From an uncultured Clostridia bacterium (GTDB lineage: Bacteria > Bacillota > Clostridia > TANB77 > CAG-508): a DNA stretch of 64,000 nucleotides. The notes below the pieces were generated by a model. It made no database searches, was not told where the DNA came from, and saw nothing but the letters and a program-made list of their open reading frames with translations. The position numbers and the translations under genes were made by a program. The number at the start of each line of letters is the position of its first letter. The stretch's first letter is position 1. Positions 55,807 through 63,023 of this stretch are shown piece by piece. The stretch covers positions 1 to 64,000 of the forward strand of contig CAKPCF010000008.1 in NCBI GenBank assembly GCA_934141445.1, read 5' to 3'.

Positions 55807-55881
55807 AATATCTCTAATTGAGATATTGACAATTATCTCATAATGTGATAATAATAAATACGATAAATCTCATTTCGAGAT
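55807..55881. promoter_or_regulatory. Prophage operator/promoter switch
   Basis: Three dyads: AATATCTC-TAATT-GAGATATT (55807-55827), TTATCTCATAATGTGATAA (55833-55851, imperfect) and ATCTC-ATTTC-GAGAT (55867-55881). The first and third share the half-site ATCTC and the five-base centre. A rightward promoter is embedded: TTGACA (55826-55831), 17 bases, TAATAA (55849-55854). Confidence 0.7.
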
Positions 55882-55892
55882 AGGAGAAACAA

Positions 55893-56042
55893 ATGAAAGA
55901 AGATTTTGTAAATGTAAAAAGAGATTGTTTCGCATATAAAAGAGGCTATGAACCCGAGCCACCTCATTGTGAAGCTTTAAACAAGTTATATTGTGAAACA
56001 GAAGAATGTAAATTTTATAAGAAAAGAGGAAAAACAAAATGA
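55893..56042 (+). CDS. Small four-cysteine prophage protein
   Basis: 49 residues, MKEDFVNVKRDCFAYKRGYE onward, with cysteines at 12, 26, 34 and 39 (CFAY, CEALNKLYCETEEC), suggesting a zinc-binding knuckle. Not recognised beyond that. First gene of the rightward phage transcript; RBS AGGAG. Its stop overlaps the next start (ATGA). Confidence 0.7.
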   Translation: MKEDFVNVKRDCFAYKRGYEPEPPHCEALNKLYCETEECKFYKKRGKTK

Positions 56043-56299
56043 AATTTGTTGAAGATTGTAGATTTTTAAAATTAGAGATTGCTAAAACAAAGAAAGACAA
56101 TAAGGAATATGGTTTGTTATCTGTACTTGATTCAGATAATAACTCACATAAATTTTATATTTTTGATGATTTGAAAAACAGATTCTTGCAAGCTGGCTTA
56201 AAAGAATTTGAACCTTTTAAAATTGTTTTTGAAACATATGAATCTGATAAGGCGTGGGCAGTAAGGATTTTAGACTTTGGAAGAAGAGACAACAAATAA
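56039..56299 (+). CDS. Candidate inovirus single-stranded DNA-binding protein (gpV-like)
   Basis: 86 residues, beta-rich, starting MKFVEDCRFLKLEIAKTKKD and ending WAVRILDFGRRDNK. Size, charge and position just before the coat gene match gene V proteins of filamentous phages, which coat the ssDNA genome before export. Sequence similarity to known gpV was not recognised, so the call rests on gene order and size. It overlaps the neighbours on both sides, showing translational coupling. Confidence 0.5.
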   Translation: MKFVEDCRFLKLEIAKTKKDNKEYGLLSVLDSDNNSHKFYIFDDLKNRFLQAGLKEFEPFKIVFETYESDKAWAVRILDFGRRDNK

Positions 56300-56471
56300 T
56301 ACAACTTTAGATACGCCAGCATATAATCCAGAAATTGCTGAAAGATTAGATACAATAATTCAATATGAAAATGCTCATTACTCAATATCTTTATTTACTA
56401 TTGCAGTAATTTCAGCAATATTTGTAATCTATCTTTTATATAAGTTTATAACTCATTTTTTTGAGTTTTAA
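56277..56471 (+). CDS. Small single-span membrane protein of the prophage
   Basis: 64 residues: a polar N-terminal part (TTNNTTLDTPAYNPEIAERL) and one membrane helix (about 38-58, SLFTIAVISAIFVIYLLYKF). The only usable start is TTG at 56277, inside the preceding gene, with AAGGA 10 bases upstream. Position before the coat gene suggests a minor coat protein (pVII/pIX type), but this is inference. Confidence 0.6.
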   Translation: MEEETTNNTTLDTPAYNPEIAERLDTIIQYENAHYSISLFTIAVISAIFVIYLLYKFITHFFEF

Positions 56472-56513
56472 TAAATAGTTTTTGAACTTGTACTATAACA
56501 AGCTCCTCTTTGG

Positions 56514-56527
56514 TTTTATCGATAAAA
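56514..56527. repeat. Palindrome before the coat gene
   Basis: TTTTATCGATAAAA, a perfect 14-base dyad in the 94-base gap before the coat gene; similar TTTTTCGATAAAATC occurs near 60257. Possible regulator site. Confidence 0.4.
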
Positions 56528-56565
56528 TACACAAAAGAAAAAATTGAAGAAAGGAGATACAAAAG

Positions 56566-56724
56566 ATGAACGAAGTATTATATACAGTAACTGCAGAGAC
56601 AGTAGCACCAATCACAAGTGCTATTTCATCTGGTTTAACTACTTTAATGCCAATAGGAATTGGTATTATGGCAACATTTATTGGTATAGGAATTATAAAA
56701 AGAGTAATTTACTCATTCTTATAA
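56566..56724 (+). CDS. Candidate inovirus major coat protein
   Basis: 52 residues: a short N-terminal polar part (MNEVLYTVTAETVAP), a Gly/Ile-rich membrane helix (about 24-44, LMPIGIGIMATFIGIGII) and a basic end (KRVIYSFL). This is the form of filamentous phage major coat proteins (about 50 residues after processing, amphipathic head, central helix, positively charged tail that meets the DNA). No cleavable signal peptide is obvious. RBS AAGGAG is strong, and a terminator follows directly, as after gene VIII of Ff phages. Confidence 0.7.
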   Translation: MNEVLYTVTAETVAPITSAISSGLTTLMPIGIGIMATFIGIGIIKRVIYSFL

Positions 56725-56768
56725 TTCATAAAACTTTTTCCAATAAGAACATCCAATTGAATATTTTT

Positions 56769-56818
56769 ACAGAAGATAACAGAATTGCTCTTAAATTTTT
56801 GTTATCTTCTTTTACTTT
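56769..56818 (+). terminator. Terminator after the coat gene
   Basis: AGAAGATAAC (56771-56780) pairs exactly with GTTATCTTCT (56801-56810), followed by TTTACTTT. It would give abundant short coat mRNA and reduced read-through into minor coat genes. Confidence 0.82.
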
Positions 56819-56842
56819 AAAGAAAGGAGAAAATAAATACAA

Positions 56843-57532
56843 ATGAAAACAAAAAATAAAATACTAATAATATTAGCAAGTTTTATTTTATTACTGTTAC
56901 TATTTAATAGCAAAGCTTTTGCAGCAGAAGAAACAACAGAATTGCCAGAATTACCAGAAACTACACAAGAGTTTTTAAAAGATAAGTATTATATTATTGT
57001 AGATAGGTCAGATTTTATTTTTTATTATATTTGTGAACAACCTTTAATATATACAGCTGATTGTTATGACTCAGATATTTTAAATGGTTTTTTATACCCT
57101 TCAGCATCATATTGTAAAAGCTGGAATTTTAGCTATAAGGTTGCTACTTCTACATTTTTAGGCTTGGAAAATGATTTGCCAAAAGAACATACAACTACTT
57201 CTCAATATAATGTAATTGATGATATTGGTTATGTTAATGTTAATACTGGAAAATATAATATTTTACAAGCTAATTATGATGTTTATAATTTTAAATTTAA
57301 AAAGGATAGTTCTAATAGATATATTTTAGACACAAATACTAAAAAATTGGTTTTTCAAGCACCTCCTCAGGGACTGACTCAGGTTCTGGAGGAGGGATAT
57401 CAAACAGCACAGGTAATAACAACACAGTCGATAACTCAACAACTGGGGGTTCTAGTTCCAGTGGGGATAGTGATAATGGCAACGATAATACTGGTTTTTT
57501 TAATAAAATCATTTCATTTTTGGAAACCATAG
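56843..57532 (+). CDS. Secreted pIII-like attachment protein, N-terminal part
   Basis: 229 residues. Signal peptide 1-27 (ending NSKAFA), then an external domain (28-170) with Tyr-rich beta pattern and three cysteines (YYICEQP, TADCYD, SYCKSW). In frame it continues to a terminal membrane helix (QQLGVLVPVGIVIMATIILV, about 201-222) that resembles the coat protein helix (both read PxGIxIMAT). From about residue 169 the -1 frame is also open and codes a Gly/Ser/Asn-rich linker that runs into the next gene. Position after the coat gene matches gene III. RBS AAAGGAG. Confidence 0.65.
   Translation: MKTKNKILIILASFILLLLLFNSKAFAAEETTELPELPETTQEFLKDKYYIIVDRSDFIFYYICEQPLIYTADCYDSDILNGFLYPSASYCKSWNFSYKVATSTFLGLENDLPKEHTTTSQYNVIDDIGYVNVNTGKYNILQANYDVYNFKFKKDSSNRYILDTNTKKLVFQAPPQGLTQVLEEGYQTAQVITTQSITQQLGVLVPVGIVIMATIILVFLIKSFHFWKP
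57343..57532 (+). other. Dual-frame region, possible -1 frameshift site
   Basis: Both frames are open between 57343 and 57532. A TTTTTC run (57351-57356), where codon TTT can slip back one base with full pairing, lies where a -1 shift would lead into the linker frame SGTDSGSGGGISNSTGNNN. Details are in the findings. Confidence 0.5.
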
Positions 57533-58143
57533 TAAATGGAATTAAAAATTTAGTTAATTTTCTAAATCCACTTAATTGGATACCAAATTTAGTTGAAAAT
57601 ATAGGCAAATTCTTTAATGGCGATGTAGATGAAGGTACAAAAGGTGTATTTGGTTTTTTTAATGATATTTTAACAAGGTTTTCAAGTATTATTGATTGGC
57701 TTGCAAATTTTATGCAATTCATTTTTGATTGTGCATTTCATTTAGTTGTACCAACTGATAGTCAATGGGCTGAAATAAAAGATAGTTTTTCAAATTTAGG
57801 TACAACAATAACGAATCATATTCCATTTTGGAGTTTTATACAAAATACAATTACAGATGTTCAAAATGAAGTATTTCAACCAGAAGATTTCTTAATAATA
57901 AAAATGCCTTCTTTTAAATTCTTTGGAGTTGAAACAGGAGAAATTGAGTGTCTTAATGTAATGCAAGCTTATGAACCATATAGAATACAAATAAGAGGTT
58001 TACTTGCTTTAGTTGTTTATGCGTGTGGTTTCGTTTATATTGTTAAAGTTATTACTAGTTATGGAGTAACACAACATGCCAATGCAATTATTGCAAATGT
58101 AAATGCTGTTGAACAATCTAAAAAGGCAGGTGGTAAAAAGTGA
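57520..58143 (+). CDS. Minor coat protein, C-terminal pIII-like or pVI-like
   Basis: 207 residues from a TTG start at 57520, which has no ribosome site and lies inside the preceding gene. The frame is open 59 codons further upstream (to 57343) through a Ser/Gly/Asn/Asp-rich linker. Features: amphipathic segment FFNKIISFLETIVNGIKNL, aromatic-rich middle (FMQFIFDCAFHLVV, IPFWSFI) and a membrane helix near the end (about 163-183, RGLLALVVYACGFVYIVKVI). It may be translated after reinitiation or as a frameshift fusion with the upstream protein; the fusion would be about 430 residues, close to Ff pIII. It overlaps the next gene by 4 bases. Confidence 0.6.
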   Translation: METIVNGIKNLVNFLNPLNWIPNLVENIGKFFNGDVDEGTKGVFGFFNDILTRFSSIIDWLANFMQFIFDCAFHLVVPTDSQWAEIKDSFSNLGTTITNHIPFWSFIQNTITDVQNEVFQPEDFLIIKMPSFKFFGVETGEIECLNVMQAYEPYRIQIRGLLALVVYACGFVYIVKVITSYGVTQHANAIIANVNAVEQSKKAGGKK

Positions 58144-58391
58144 TAATTTATTGGATATTGCAATTTTTTGATACTATTATTACATTTGTTTTTTCAATTG
58201 TTCCAGTAATAGAAACACCAGCTTGGCTTGTTTCAAATTTACCAAAGATTTTTACTACTGCTTTTGGTTTTAATCAATATTTACCACTTACTGAAGCTTT
58301 TGCCGTTGCTGTATTTTTAATAAGTTTTACAATGCAATATAAGATTTTTAAAATCTTATTAAATAAATTTGGAATTGATTTAACAAAATAA
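58140..58391 (+). CDS. Small hydrophobic minor coat protein (pVI-like)
   Basis: 83 residues with two hydrophobic helices (about 2-24, IIYWILQFFDTIITFVFSIV, and 50-70, TEAFAVAVFLISFTMQYKI) and a basic end. Size and position just before the Zot/pI gene match gene VI. Start is GTG 58140 overlapping the preceding stop (GTGA) with AGGTGG upstream. Similarity to known pVI was not recognised. Confidence 0.6.
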   Translation: MIIYWILQFFDTIITFVFSIVPVIETPAWLVSNLPKIFTTAFGFNQYLPLTEAFAVAVFLISFTMQYKIFKILLNKFGIDLTK

Positions 58392-58396
58392 ATTGC

Positions 58397-58430
58397 TTGC
58401 AACAACGGACTTTATGTCCGTTGCTGCAAT
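58397..58430 (+). repeat. Stem-loop between pVI-like and Zot genes
   Basis: TTGCAACAACGGAC pairs with GTCCGTTGCTGCAA (13 of 14) around TTTAT; no T tract follows. Possible RNA control element or packaging structure. Confidence 0.5.
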
Positions 58431-58447
58431 TATTTGAAAGGAACAAA

Positions 58448-59422
58448 ATGTTAAATATATTTTTTACTTATACAAAAATCTTGTTTTGGGTTTTCTTGGG
58501 ATTGCTTGTTATTTTAGATGTAGCAAAAAAAGGATTTATACATAATTTTATTTTTAAATTTATTGAAGCTTTTCCATTTTTTATAAAAGATGTGTTTACT
58601 ACTAATTGGAAAGAGTTTAGAGGATATGGCTTTCATATTTATTGTGGCTTAGGTGGTTCTGGAAAAACTATTTCAATAGTAAATTATCTTTTAGCAATGA
58701 AACAGAAATATCCAAAACTTAAAGTCTATACAAACTTTTACTTTCCAGCTGGAGATGGAATTATAAAAGATTGGAAAGATTTAATTGAAACAACAAATTA
58801 TGAAACTGTTGAAATTACAAAAGAAGAATATGAGAAATTAAAGAAATATAAGCCTAATAAAGAAGGAAAAGAAAAAGAATATTGGGCAGAAAATATAGAA
58901 TTTGTTGATGAAGAAACAGGCGAAATAATAGATACAGAAAAGTATTATAGAATTGTAAATCATGGTGTCATTTTTGGTTTTGATGAAATACATATGACAT
59001 TAAATTCAGATAAATGGAAAGATAGACCAGATGATTTACTTTATTACATTTCACAACAAAGAAAGATGCATAAACAAATAGTTGCTAGCTCACAAGTTTT
59101 TACTAGAATTGATAAAATTTTAAGAGAACAAACAAACTATGTTGTAGAGTGTAGTTCGTTTTTAATGGGTAGATTGGTTGTAAATCGTTTTTACCATACT
59201 GAGGAATATATTGCAAATGATGAAAAGAAAGATAAAGGAACTAAAAAGAGAAAAGTAAAAGCTTATAGAATATTTATTGCAAGAGATTTTATAAGAAATT
59301 CTTATGATACAGAAGAAATAATGAAAGATTTAAAAGTTGCAAAATCGAAAGATAAGCAACTTGTAGATTTGATAAAAGAATATAGTAAAAAGGAGATTTC
59401 ATCAAATGAGTATTTTTCTTAG
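58448..59422 (+). CDS. Zot/pI-family inovirus assembly ATPase
   Basis: 324 residues. One membrane helix near the N-terminus (9-27, ILFWVFLGLLVILDVA), then the ATPase: Walker A CGLGGSGKTIS near residue 69 and Walker B VIFGFDEIHM near 176, followed by SQQRKMHKQIVASSQVFTRI, the sensor strand of the Zot family (related to FtsK/HerA). Zot proteins drive extrusion of filamentous phage through the membrane. Most Zot have the helix at the C-terminal side; here it is N-terminal. The frame opens at 58397, but ATG 58448 has AAAGGAA and fits. Best single marker of an inovirus here. Confidence 0.9.
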   Translation: MLNIFFTYTKILFWVFLGLLVILDVAKKGFIHNFIFKFIEAFPFFIKDVFTTNWKEFRGYGFHIYCGLGGSGKTISIVNYLLAMKQKYPKLKVYTNFYFPAGDGIIKDWKDLIETTNYETVEITKEEYEKLKKYKPNKEGKEKEYWAENIEFVDEETGEIIDTEKYYRIVNHGVIFGFDEIHMTLNSDKWKDRPDDLLYYISQQRKMHKQIVASSQVFTRIDKILREQTNYVVECSSFLMGRLVVNRFYHTEEYIANDEKKDKGTKKRKVKAYRIFIARDFIRNSYDTEEIMKDLKVAKSKDKQLVDLIKEYSKKEISSNEYFS

Positions 59423-59582
59423 TTTAGCATATTTTATATCACTTATTTTTATTCTTATAGGAATAGAGTTAATTGATAGAAGATTACAAAATCAAATTGA
59501 TACTTTAAGAAGTTATATTGTAGATATTAGATTAGAACAATTGAAAGATGAAGAAAGGATAGAAGAATTATGGAAAAAATAG
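59406..59582 (+). CDS. Small membrane/coiled-coil prophage protein
   Basis: 58 residues: a membrane helix (3-23, IFLSLAYFISLIFILIGIEL) and a charged helix (DRRLQNQIDTLRSYIVDIRL). Overlaps the end of the Zot gene and the next gene; RBS AAGGAG. Not recognised. Confidence 0.65.
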   Translation: MSIFLSLAYFISLIFILIGIELIDRRLQNQIDTLRSYIVDIRLEQLKDEERIEELWKK

Positions 59583-59722
59583 TTTGGTTTATATTTGGTA
59601 GTTTAAGTGCTACTTTAGTAGATATGATACAGTATAAAAAGATGAAAGATAGTTATGAAGCAGAAAAAGAGAAAATGCAGAAGGATATAAAAATATTGAA
59701 AGGAAGTAAGACAAATGGATAA
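59570..59722 (+). CDS. Small membrane-associated prophage protein
   Basis: 50 residues, MEKIVWFIFGSLSATLVDMI then a Lys/Glu-rich helix. Overlaps both neighbours; RBS AAGGAT. Not recognised. Confidence 0.55.
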   Translation: MEKIVWFIFGSLSATLVDMIQYKKMKDSYEAEKEKMQKDIKILKGSKTNG

Positions 59723-59864
59723 TGAAGAAAAATATATAACATTTAGACTTTCAATAAAAGATTTAAAAACATTGGTATCAATGCTGGAAATGGGCAAATA
59801 TAGGTATAATTTAGGACAAAGAAATATATATCAGAACTTTGAAGAGATTTTAAAGAAGTTATAA
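59715..59864 (+). CDS. Small prophage protein
   Basis: 49 residues, MDNEEKYITFRLSIKDLKTL onward; the start (KYITFRLS) is reminiscent of ribbon-helix-helix DNA-binding proteins, but it is too short to be sure. Overlaps the previous stop; RBS AAAGGAAG. Confidence 0.5.
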   Translation: MDNEEKYITFRLSIKDLKTLVSMLEMGKYRYNLGQRNIYQNFEEILKKL

Positions 59865-59883
59865 AAATTTGTTCTTAAAAGAT

Positions 59884-59935
59884 GTGCAAATTTTTGCAGG
59901 TGCGCAGCACCTAACGGAGTGAAGCAAAAATGCAC
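59884..59935. repeat. Two-stem hairpin element, copy 2
   Basis: Inner stem AGGTGC (59898-59903) / GCACCT (59907-59912), outer stem TTTTTGC (59891-59897) / GCAAAAA (59924-59930) extended by GTGCA/TGCAC with a two-base bulge, and ACGGAGTGAA on the 3' side. Same design as 54788-54840. Confidence 0.65.
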
Positions 59936-60035
59936 AAAAGTACATTGAAATATTGCACTTTATTTTGGCGTTTAGGCGTAGGTGTGTCTTTTGAGCAATC
60001 TATGAAGTGTATATTAAAATTTATTACGAAGATAT

Positions 60036-60069
60036 GAGCAAAAAAGAGAGTTTAGCATTCGCCAAACTC
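60036..60069 (-). terminator. Terminator of the 60052 gene
   Basis: On the minus strand AGAGTTT pairs with AAACTCT across the stop codon, followed by TTTTTT. Confidence 0.65.
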
Positions 60070-60222
60070 TGTAAAAAATGCGAAGTGTTTATAATCTTCT
60101 ATTATAAAGTCAACTTCATCTTTAGTAATAAATTTTAATAGTTCTTCATTTGATTTTAGTTTTTCTAATTCTTTAATTCTTTTATTATATCTTTTTATTG
60201 CTTTTCTATCTTCTTTATTCAT
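60052..60222 (-). CDS. Small antisense-oriented prophage protein
   Basis: 56 residues, highly charged helices (MNKEDRKAIKRYNKRIKELE) ending FFTEFGEC. On the minus strand within the structural-gene/replication gap; supported by an excellent AAGGAAGGTGAT ribosome site and a hairpin terminator at its stop. Not recognised; a small regulator is possible. Confidence 0.6.
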   Translation of the reverse strand: MNKEDRKAIKRYNKRIKELEKLKSNEELLKFITKDEVDFIIEDYKHFAFFTEFGEC

Positions 60223-60570
60223 ATAAATCACCTTCCTTTGAGCTGATTTTACATATTTTTCGATAAAATCAAATAATAGCTTAATAGGTCTATGACCTTG
60301 ATTTTATAAAAGAAAAATATGTTACTAGTAAATTTAAGGAAGGGGATTGAATAAAGAAATATAGTTAATAATAAAAGAAAGAATTTGTAATACAATGTTA
60401 AAATTTATTACTAAAAGAGAAGTTCTTATTATTGTATTATAAATTATAAAGAATTAAATTACAGTTTGAGAGCTAAACATTCTTTTTAAGCGAAATAGAT
60501 TTGTAATAAATTATATTATTAAAATATTGCGAAGGCTAAACGCCAAAATGTAGTGCAGAAAGGAAATTTT
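60223..60570. other. AT-rich intergenic region, probable replication/packaging region
   Basis: 348 bases with no gene. Contains inverted repeats GATTTTA...TAAAATC (about 60246-60271) and TAATACAAT...ATTGTATTA (about 60390-60435). In filamentous phages the large intergenic region beside the replication gene holds the origin and packaging hairpin; that role here is inferred from position. Confidence 0.4.
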
Positions 60571-60738
60571 ATGATTACTTATTGTAAGTTTTGTAATTCT
60601 ACTTCTCTTTTTATAGAGATTATTGGAACAAGAAAAGGTTTGTATTGTGCTGATTGCGGTAAATGGCTTAAATGGATAACAAAAGAAGAATTTCAAATTG
60701 CAAAATATAGAAATTATCGTATTTTTGATTGGAGATAA
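60571..60738 (+). CDS. Small zinc-ribbon prophage protein
   Basis: 55 residues with two CXXC knuckles (YCKFC at 5-8 and YCADC near 26-29), a zinc-ribbon layout, and a basic/aromatic end. Start ATG 60571 with AAAGGAA; the upstream in-frame ATG at 60553 has no ribosome site. Not recognised further. Confidence 0.65.
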   Translation: MITYCKFCNSTSLFIEIIGTRKGLYCADCGKWLKWITKEEFQIAKYRNYRIFDWR

Positions 60739-60746
60739 GAAAATAA

Positions 60747-61001
60747 ATGACGAGAGATGAATTCATAAAAAAAATTAGAAAAAATGTTCCAGAAAATTCT
60801 GAAATAGTTGGCTGTGATATTTTTTACTCTTCTTTTATTGGTTTGTGCTTAAATGATTATTCTTTATGCGAACCGTATTATAAAGATTCAATAAGAAGAT
60901 TGTTAACAATTAGATTTTGTTCAGAAGATACAGAAAAACCATATACAAATTTATTAGCAGAAAGTAATAACGACTGCCAACAAATTACGGAGGGTTCTTA
61001 G
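60747..61001 (+). CDS. Hypothetical prophage protein
   Basis: Not recognised. 84 residues, MTRDEFIKKIRKNVPENSEI onward, mixed, with five cysteines. Eight bases after the zinc-ribbon gene; ribosome site weak (GGAGATAAG, overlapping the previous stop). Its stop lies in the loop of the hairpin below. Confidence 0.55.
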   Translation: MTRDEFIKKIRKNVPENSEIVGCDIFYSSFIGLCLNDYSLCEPYYKDSIRRLLTIRFCSEDTEKPYTNLLAESNNDCQQITEGS

Positions 61002-61013
61002 TAACACCCTCCG
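60988..61013 (+). repeat. Hairpin between 60747 gene and rep gene
   Basis: CGGAGGGT (60988-60995) pairs exactly with ACCCTCCG (61006-61013); no T tract. GC-rich for the region. Could control Rep translation or be an origin hairpin. Confidence 0.5.
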
Positions 61014-61058
61014 AGTGTCCCATACATGGGAATAATTTTATACATAAGAGGTATAAAA

Positions 61059-62087
61059 ATGATAGATACAATAAAAATTTATACAATGATTTCTAAAGAT
61101 ATTTACTATACGATAAAAGAAAATTCTATTGTAAAAACATCATATCAAACAAAAACTGGAGAAGTTTTTTATAATATAGTAAATGATAAATTGGAAGGTT
61201 CTTACAGTTCTTCTCTTTCTGTTAGAGTGGGAGAAGGAGGAAAATACAAATTCATAAATCAATACTATTTAGAAATAGAAGGTAGTTTTCACAAGATAAT
61301 TAGGGGCTATAATACACATAATGGTTTTTACAATTTAGTTTCTATCACAAGAACACTAATTGATATGTTAGAGAAACACTATAATGTAAAACTACCAACT
61401 TTTGAGCATTGGTTTCTACAAAGAGTAGATATTACAAAAGTATTTGATTTAGAGAACAATGATAATGTTCGAGATTATATAAATAACTTAAGCTTTTGCA
61501 GATACCCACGAAGAAAAATCAAACACTATAATGATGAAAGCATTTATATGTCGGGAACTACAACTACATTAAAGATATATAATAAGATGTTAGAATTTAG
61601 AAAACACGATATGAAAAAACTCAATGAAAATGGATTTCCAGTATTAAAATTCTTGCCAGTAATACAGGGCTTTATTAGATTTGAGTGTGAAATAAAGAAG
61701 AAAAAATTAGAACAAGAATATAAAAAGAAATACATAAGAGTAAAAGAAATAAATTATAGAGAGTTAGAAAAAATATGGAGAGATGAGTTTATGAAAATGA
61801 TAAGATTATTTGAAAAAGATATGGAAGTTGTTAGAAAAAAGCAAGATGTTGAGAGAAGATTAAAAACACTATATAAGGAAACACAAGCAAATTTATTATA
61901 TAATTTCTATTTAGCTGTTATGGTTGATGGACTTGAAAATATAAAAAATAGAACATCTAAAAGTACATATTATAGAAATATCAAATTGCTAAAAGATGCT
62001 AACATTGATTTTTCACAAAGCACCAACATTAACTTTGATGAACACTTTATTGATTTCGACCCGTTTTCCTATCCAGAGGTAATTTAG
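61059..62087 (+). CDS. Phage replication protein (gene II/CRI family)
   Basis: 342 residues. Resembles the Phage_CRI/gene II-X proteins that nick the double-stranded phage DNA and start rolling-circle replication: MIDTIKIYTMI start, HWFLQRVDITKVFDL near residue 120 (the family's HxxxRVD-type metal core), FCRYPRRKIKHYNDESIYMS and TTTLKIYNKMLEFRKHD near 180, and FIRFECEIKKKKLE near 210. The catalytic Tyr is not assigned. The frame opens at 61026, but ATG 61059 has AGAGG upstream. The stop overlaps the integrase GTG by one base. Confidence 0.85.
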   Translation: MIDTIKIYTMISKDIYYTIKENSIVKTSYQTKTGEVFYNIVNDKLEGSYSSSLSVRVGEGGKYKFINQYYLEIEGSFHKIIRGYNTHNGFYNLVSITRTLIDMLEKHYNVKLPTFEHWFLQRVDITKVFDLENNDNVRDYINNLSFCRYPRRKIKHYNDESIYMSGTTTTLKIYNKMLEFRKHDMKKLNENGFPVLKFLPVIQGFIRFECEIKKKKLEQEYKKKYIRVKEINYRELEKIWRDEFMKMIRLFEKDMEVVRKKQDVERRLKTLYKETQANLLYNFYLAVMVDGLENIKNRTSKSTYYRNIKLLKDANIDFSQSTNINFDEHFIDFDPFSYPEVI

Positions 62088-63019
62088 TGAAGCTTTCAGA
62101 AGTAGTAGACATATTTATTGAAGACCAATACATATTAGGAAATACGGAAAAAACTATTCATCATAATAAAACACATCTATATTTTTTCATCAAATGGTGT
62201 ACGGATATTGATATAAAAGAATTGACTTTTGAAACCTATAAAAACTATATAATTTATTTAAGAAATAAAAAGACAAAATATAATAAACTTTTAGCAAGCA
62301 GAACAATTTTTACTTATGCAGAAATATTGAAACAATTTATACATTTTTGTGAAAAGAGGGGATATATTGTGGATAGTATATATGAAAAGATACAATTACC
62401 AAGATATAAAAAGAAAGTAATTAGAATTTTAAATGAAAATGAAATTAAGGCAATTTTAACTTTCTTTGATGATTCTACATTTATTGGAGCAAGAAACAAC
62501 TTAATCATTAGTCTAATGCTTGACTGTGGACTTCGATTAAGTGAAGTTACCAACTTGAAATTTACAGATTTTCAAATTGAAAGAAAACTTATTTTGGTAA
62601 ATGGAAAAGGACAAAAACAGAGATTTGTTCCATTTTCTCCAGCAACATATAATTACTTTCAAAAATATATGTCTTTCTTTGAAAATAAATTTGTACCAAC
62701 GCAACAATTTTTTGTCGACATTGTTGGTTTTCCAATAACTAATGATGCAATAAAATCATTTTTGCAGAGAATAAGAAAGAAACTGTCAATTCAGGATTTG
62801 CACCCACATTTATTAAGACATACTTTTGCTACAATGTACATCTTAAATGGAGGAGACCCACTTAATTTGCAAATTATTTTAGGTCATACAACTTTAACAA
62901 TGACTCAACACTATGTACATTTAGCAGCACAAATGAGAATTGCAGAACAAATGCAATATAGTCCACTTTCAAATATATCACTTGCTGATACAAGTAGAAA
63001 CCTATCGTGTCGCAATTAG
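62087..63019 (+). CDS. Tyrosine-type site-specific integrase
   Basis: 310 residues, XerC/D-like. N-terminal SAM-like domain 1-95, catalytic domain 110-300. Catalytic residues: Arg in DCGLRLSEV (near 151), Lys in VNGKGQKQRF, HPHLLRHTF (His-x-x-Arg near 244), His in LGHTTLTM and the nucleophile Tyr in THxYVHL (near 277). It starts at GTG 62087 with AGAGGT. Located at the end of the element, next to attR within the tRNA-Met gene, as expected for the enzyme that inserted it. Confidence 0.93.
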   Translation: MKLSEVVDIFIEDQYILGNTEKTIHHNKTHLYFFIKWCTDIDIKELTFETYKNYIIYLRNKKTKYNKLLASRTIFTYAEILKQFIHFCEKRGYIVDSIYEKIQLPRYKKKVIRILNENEIKAILTFFDDSTFIGARNNLIISLMLDCGLRLSEVTNLKFTDFQIERKLILVNGKGQKQRFVPFSPATYNYFQKYMSFFENKFVPTQQFFVDIVGFPITNDAIKSFLQRIRKKLSIQDLHPHLLRHTFATMYILNGGDPLNLQIILGHTTLTMTQHYVHLAAQMRIAEQMQYSPLSNISLADTSRNLSCRN

Positions 63020-63023
63020 AAAC

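Noticed and set aside
56544..56846. 100-codon plus-strand frame over the coat gene
   Set aside because: It shares bases with the 52-residue coat frame, which has the AAGGAG site and a membrane helix; this frame has no ribosome site and an odd composition.
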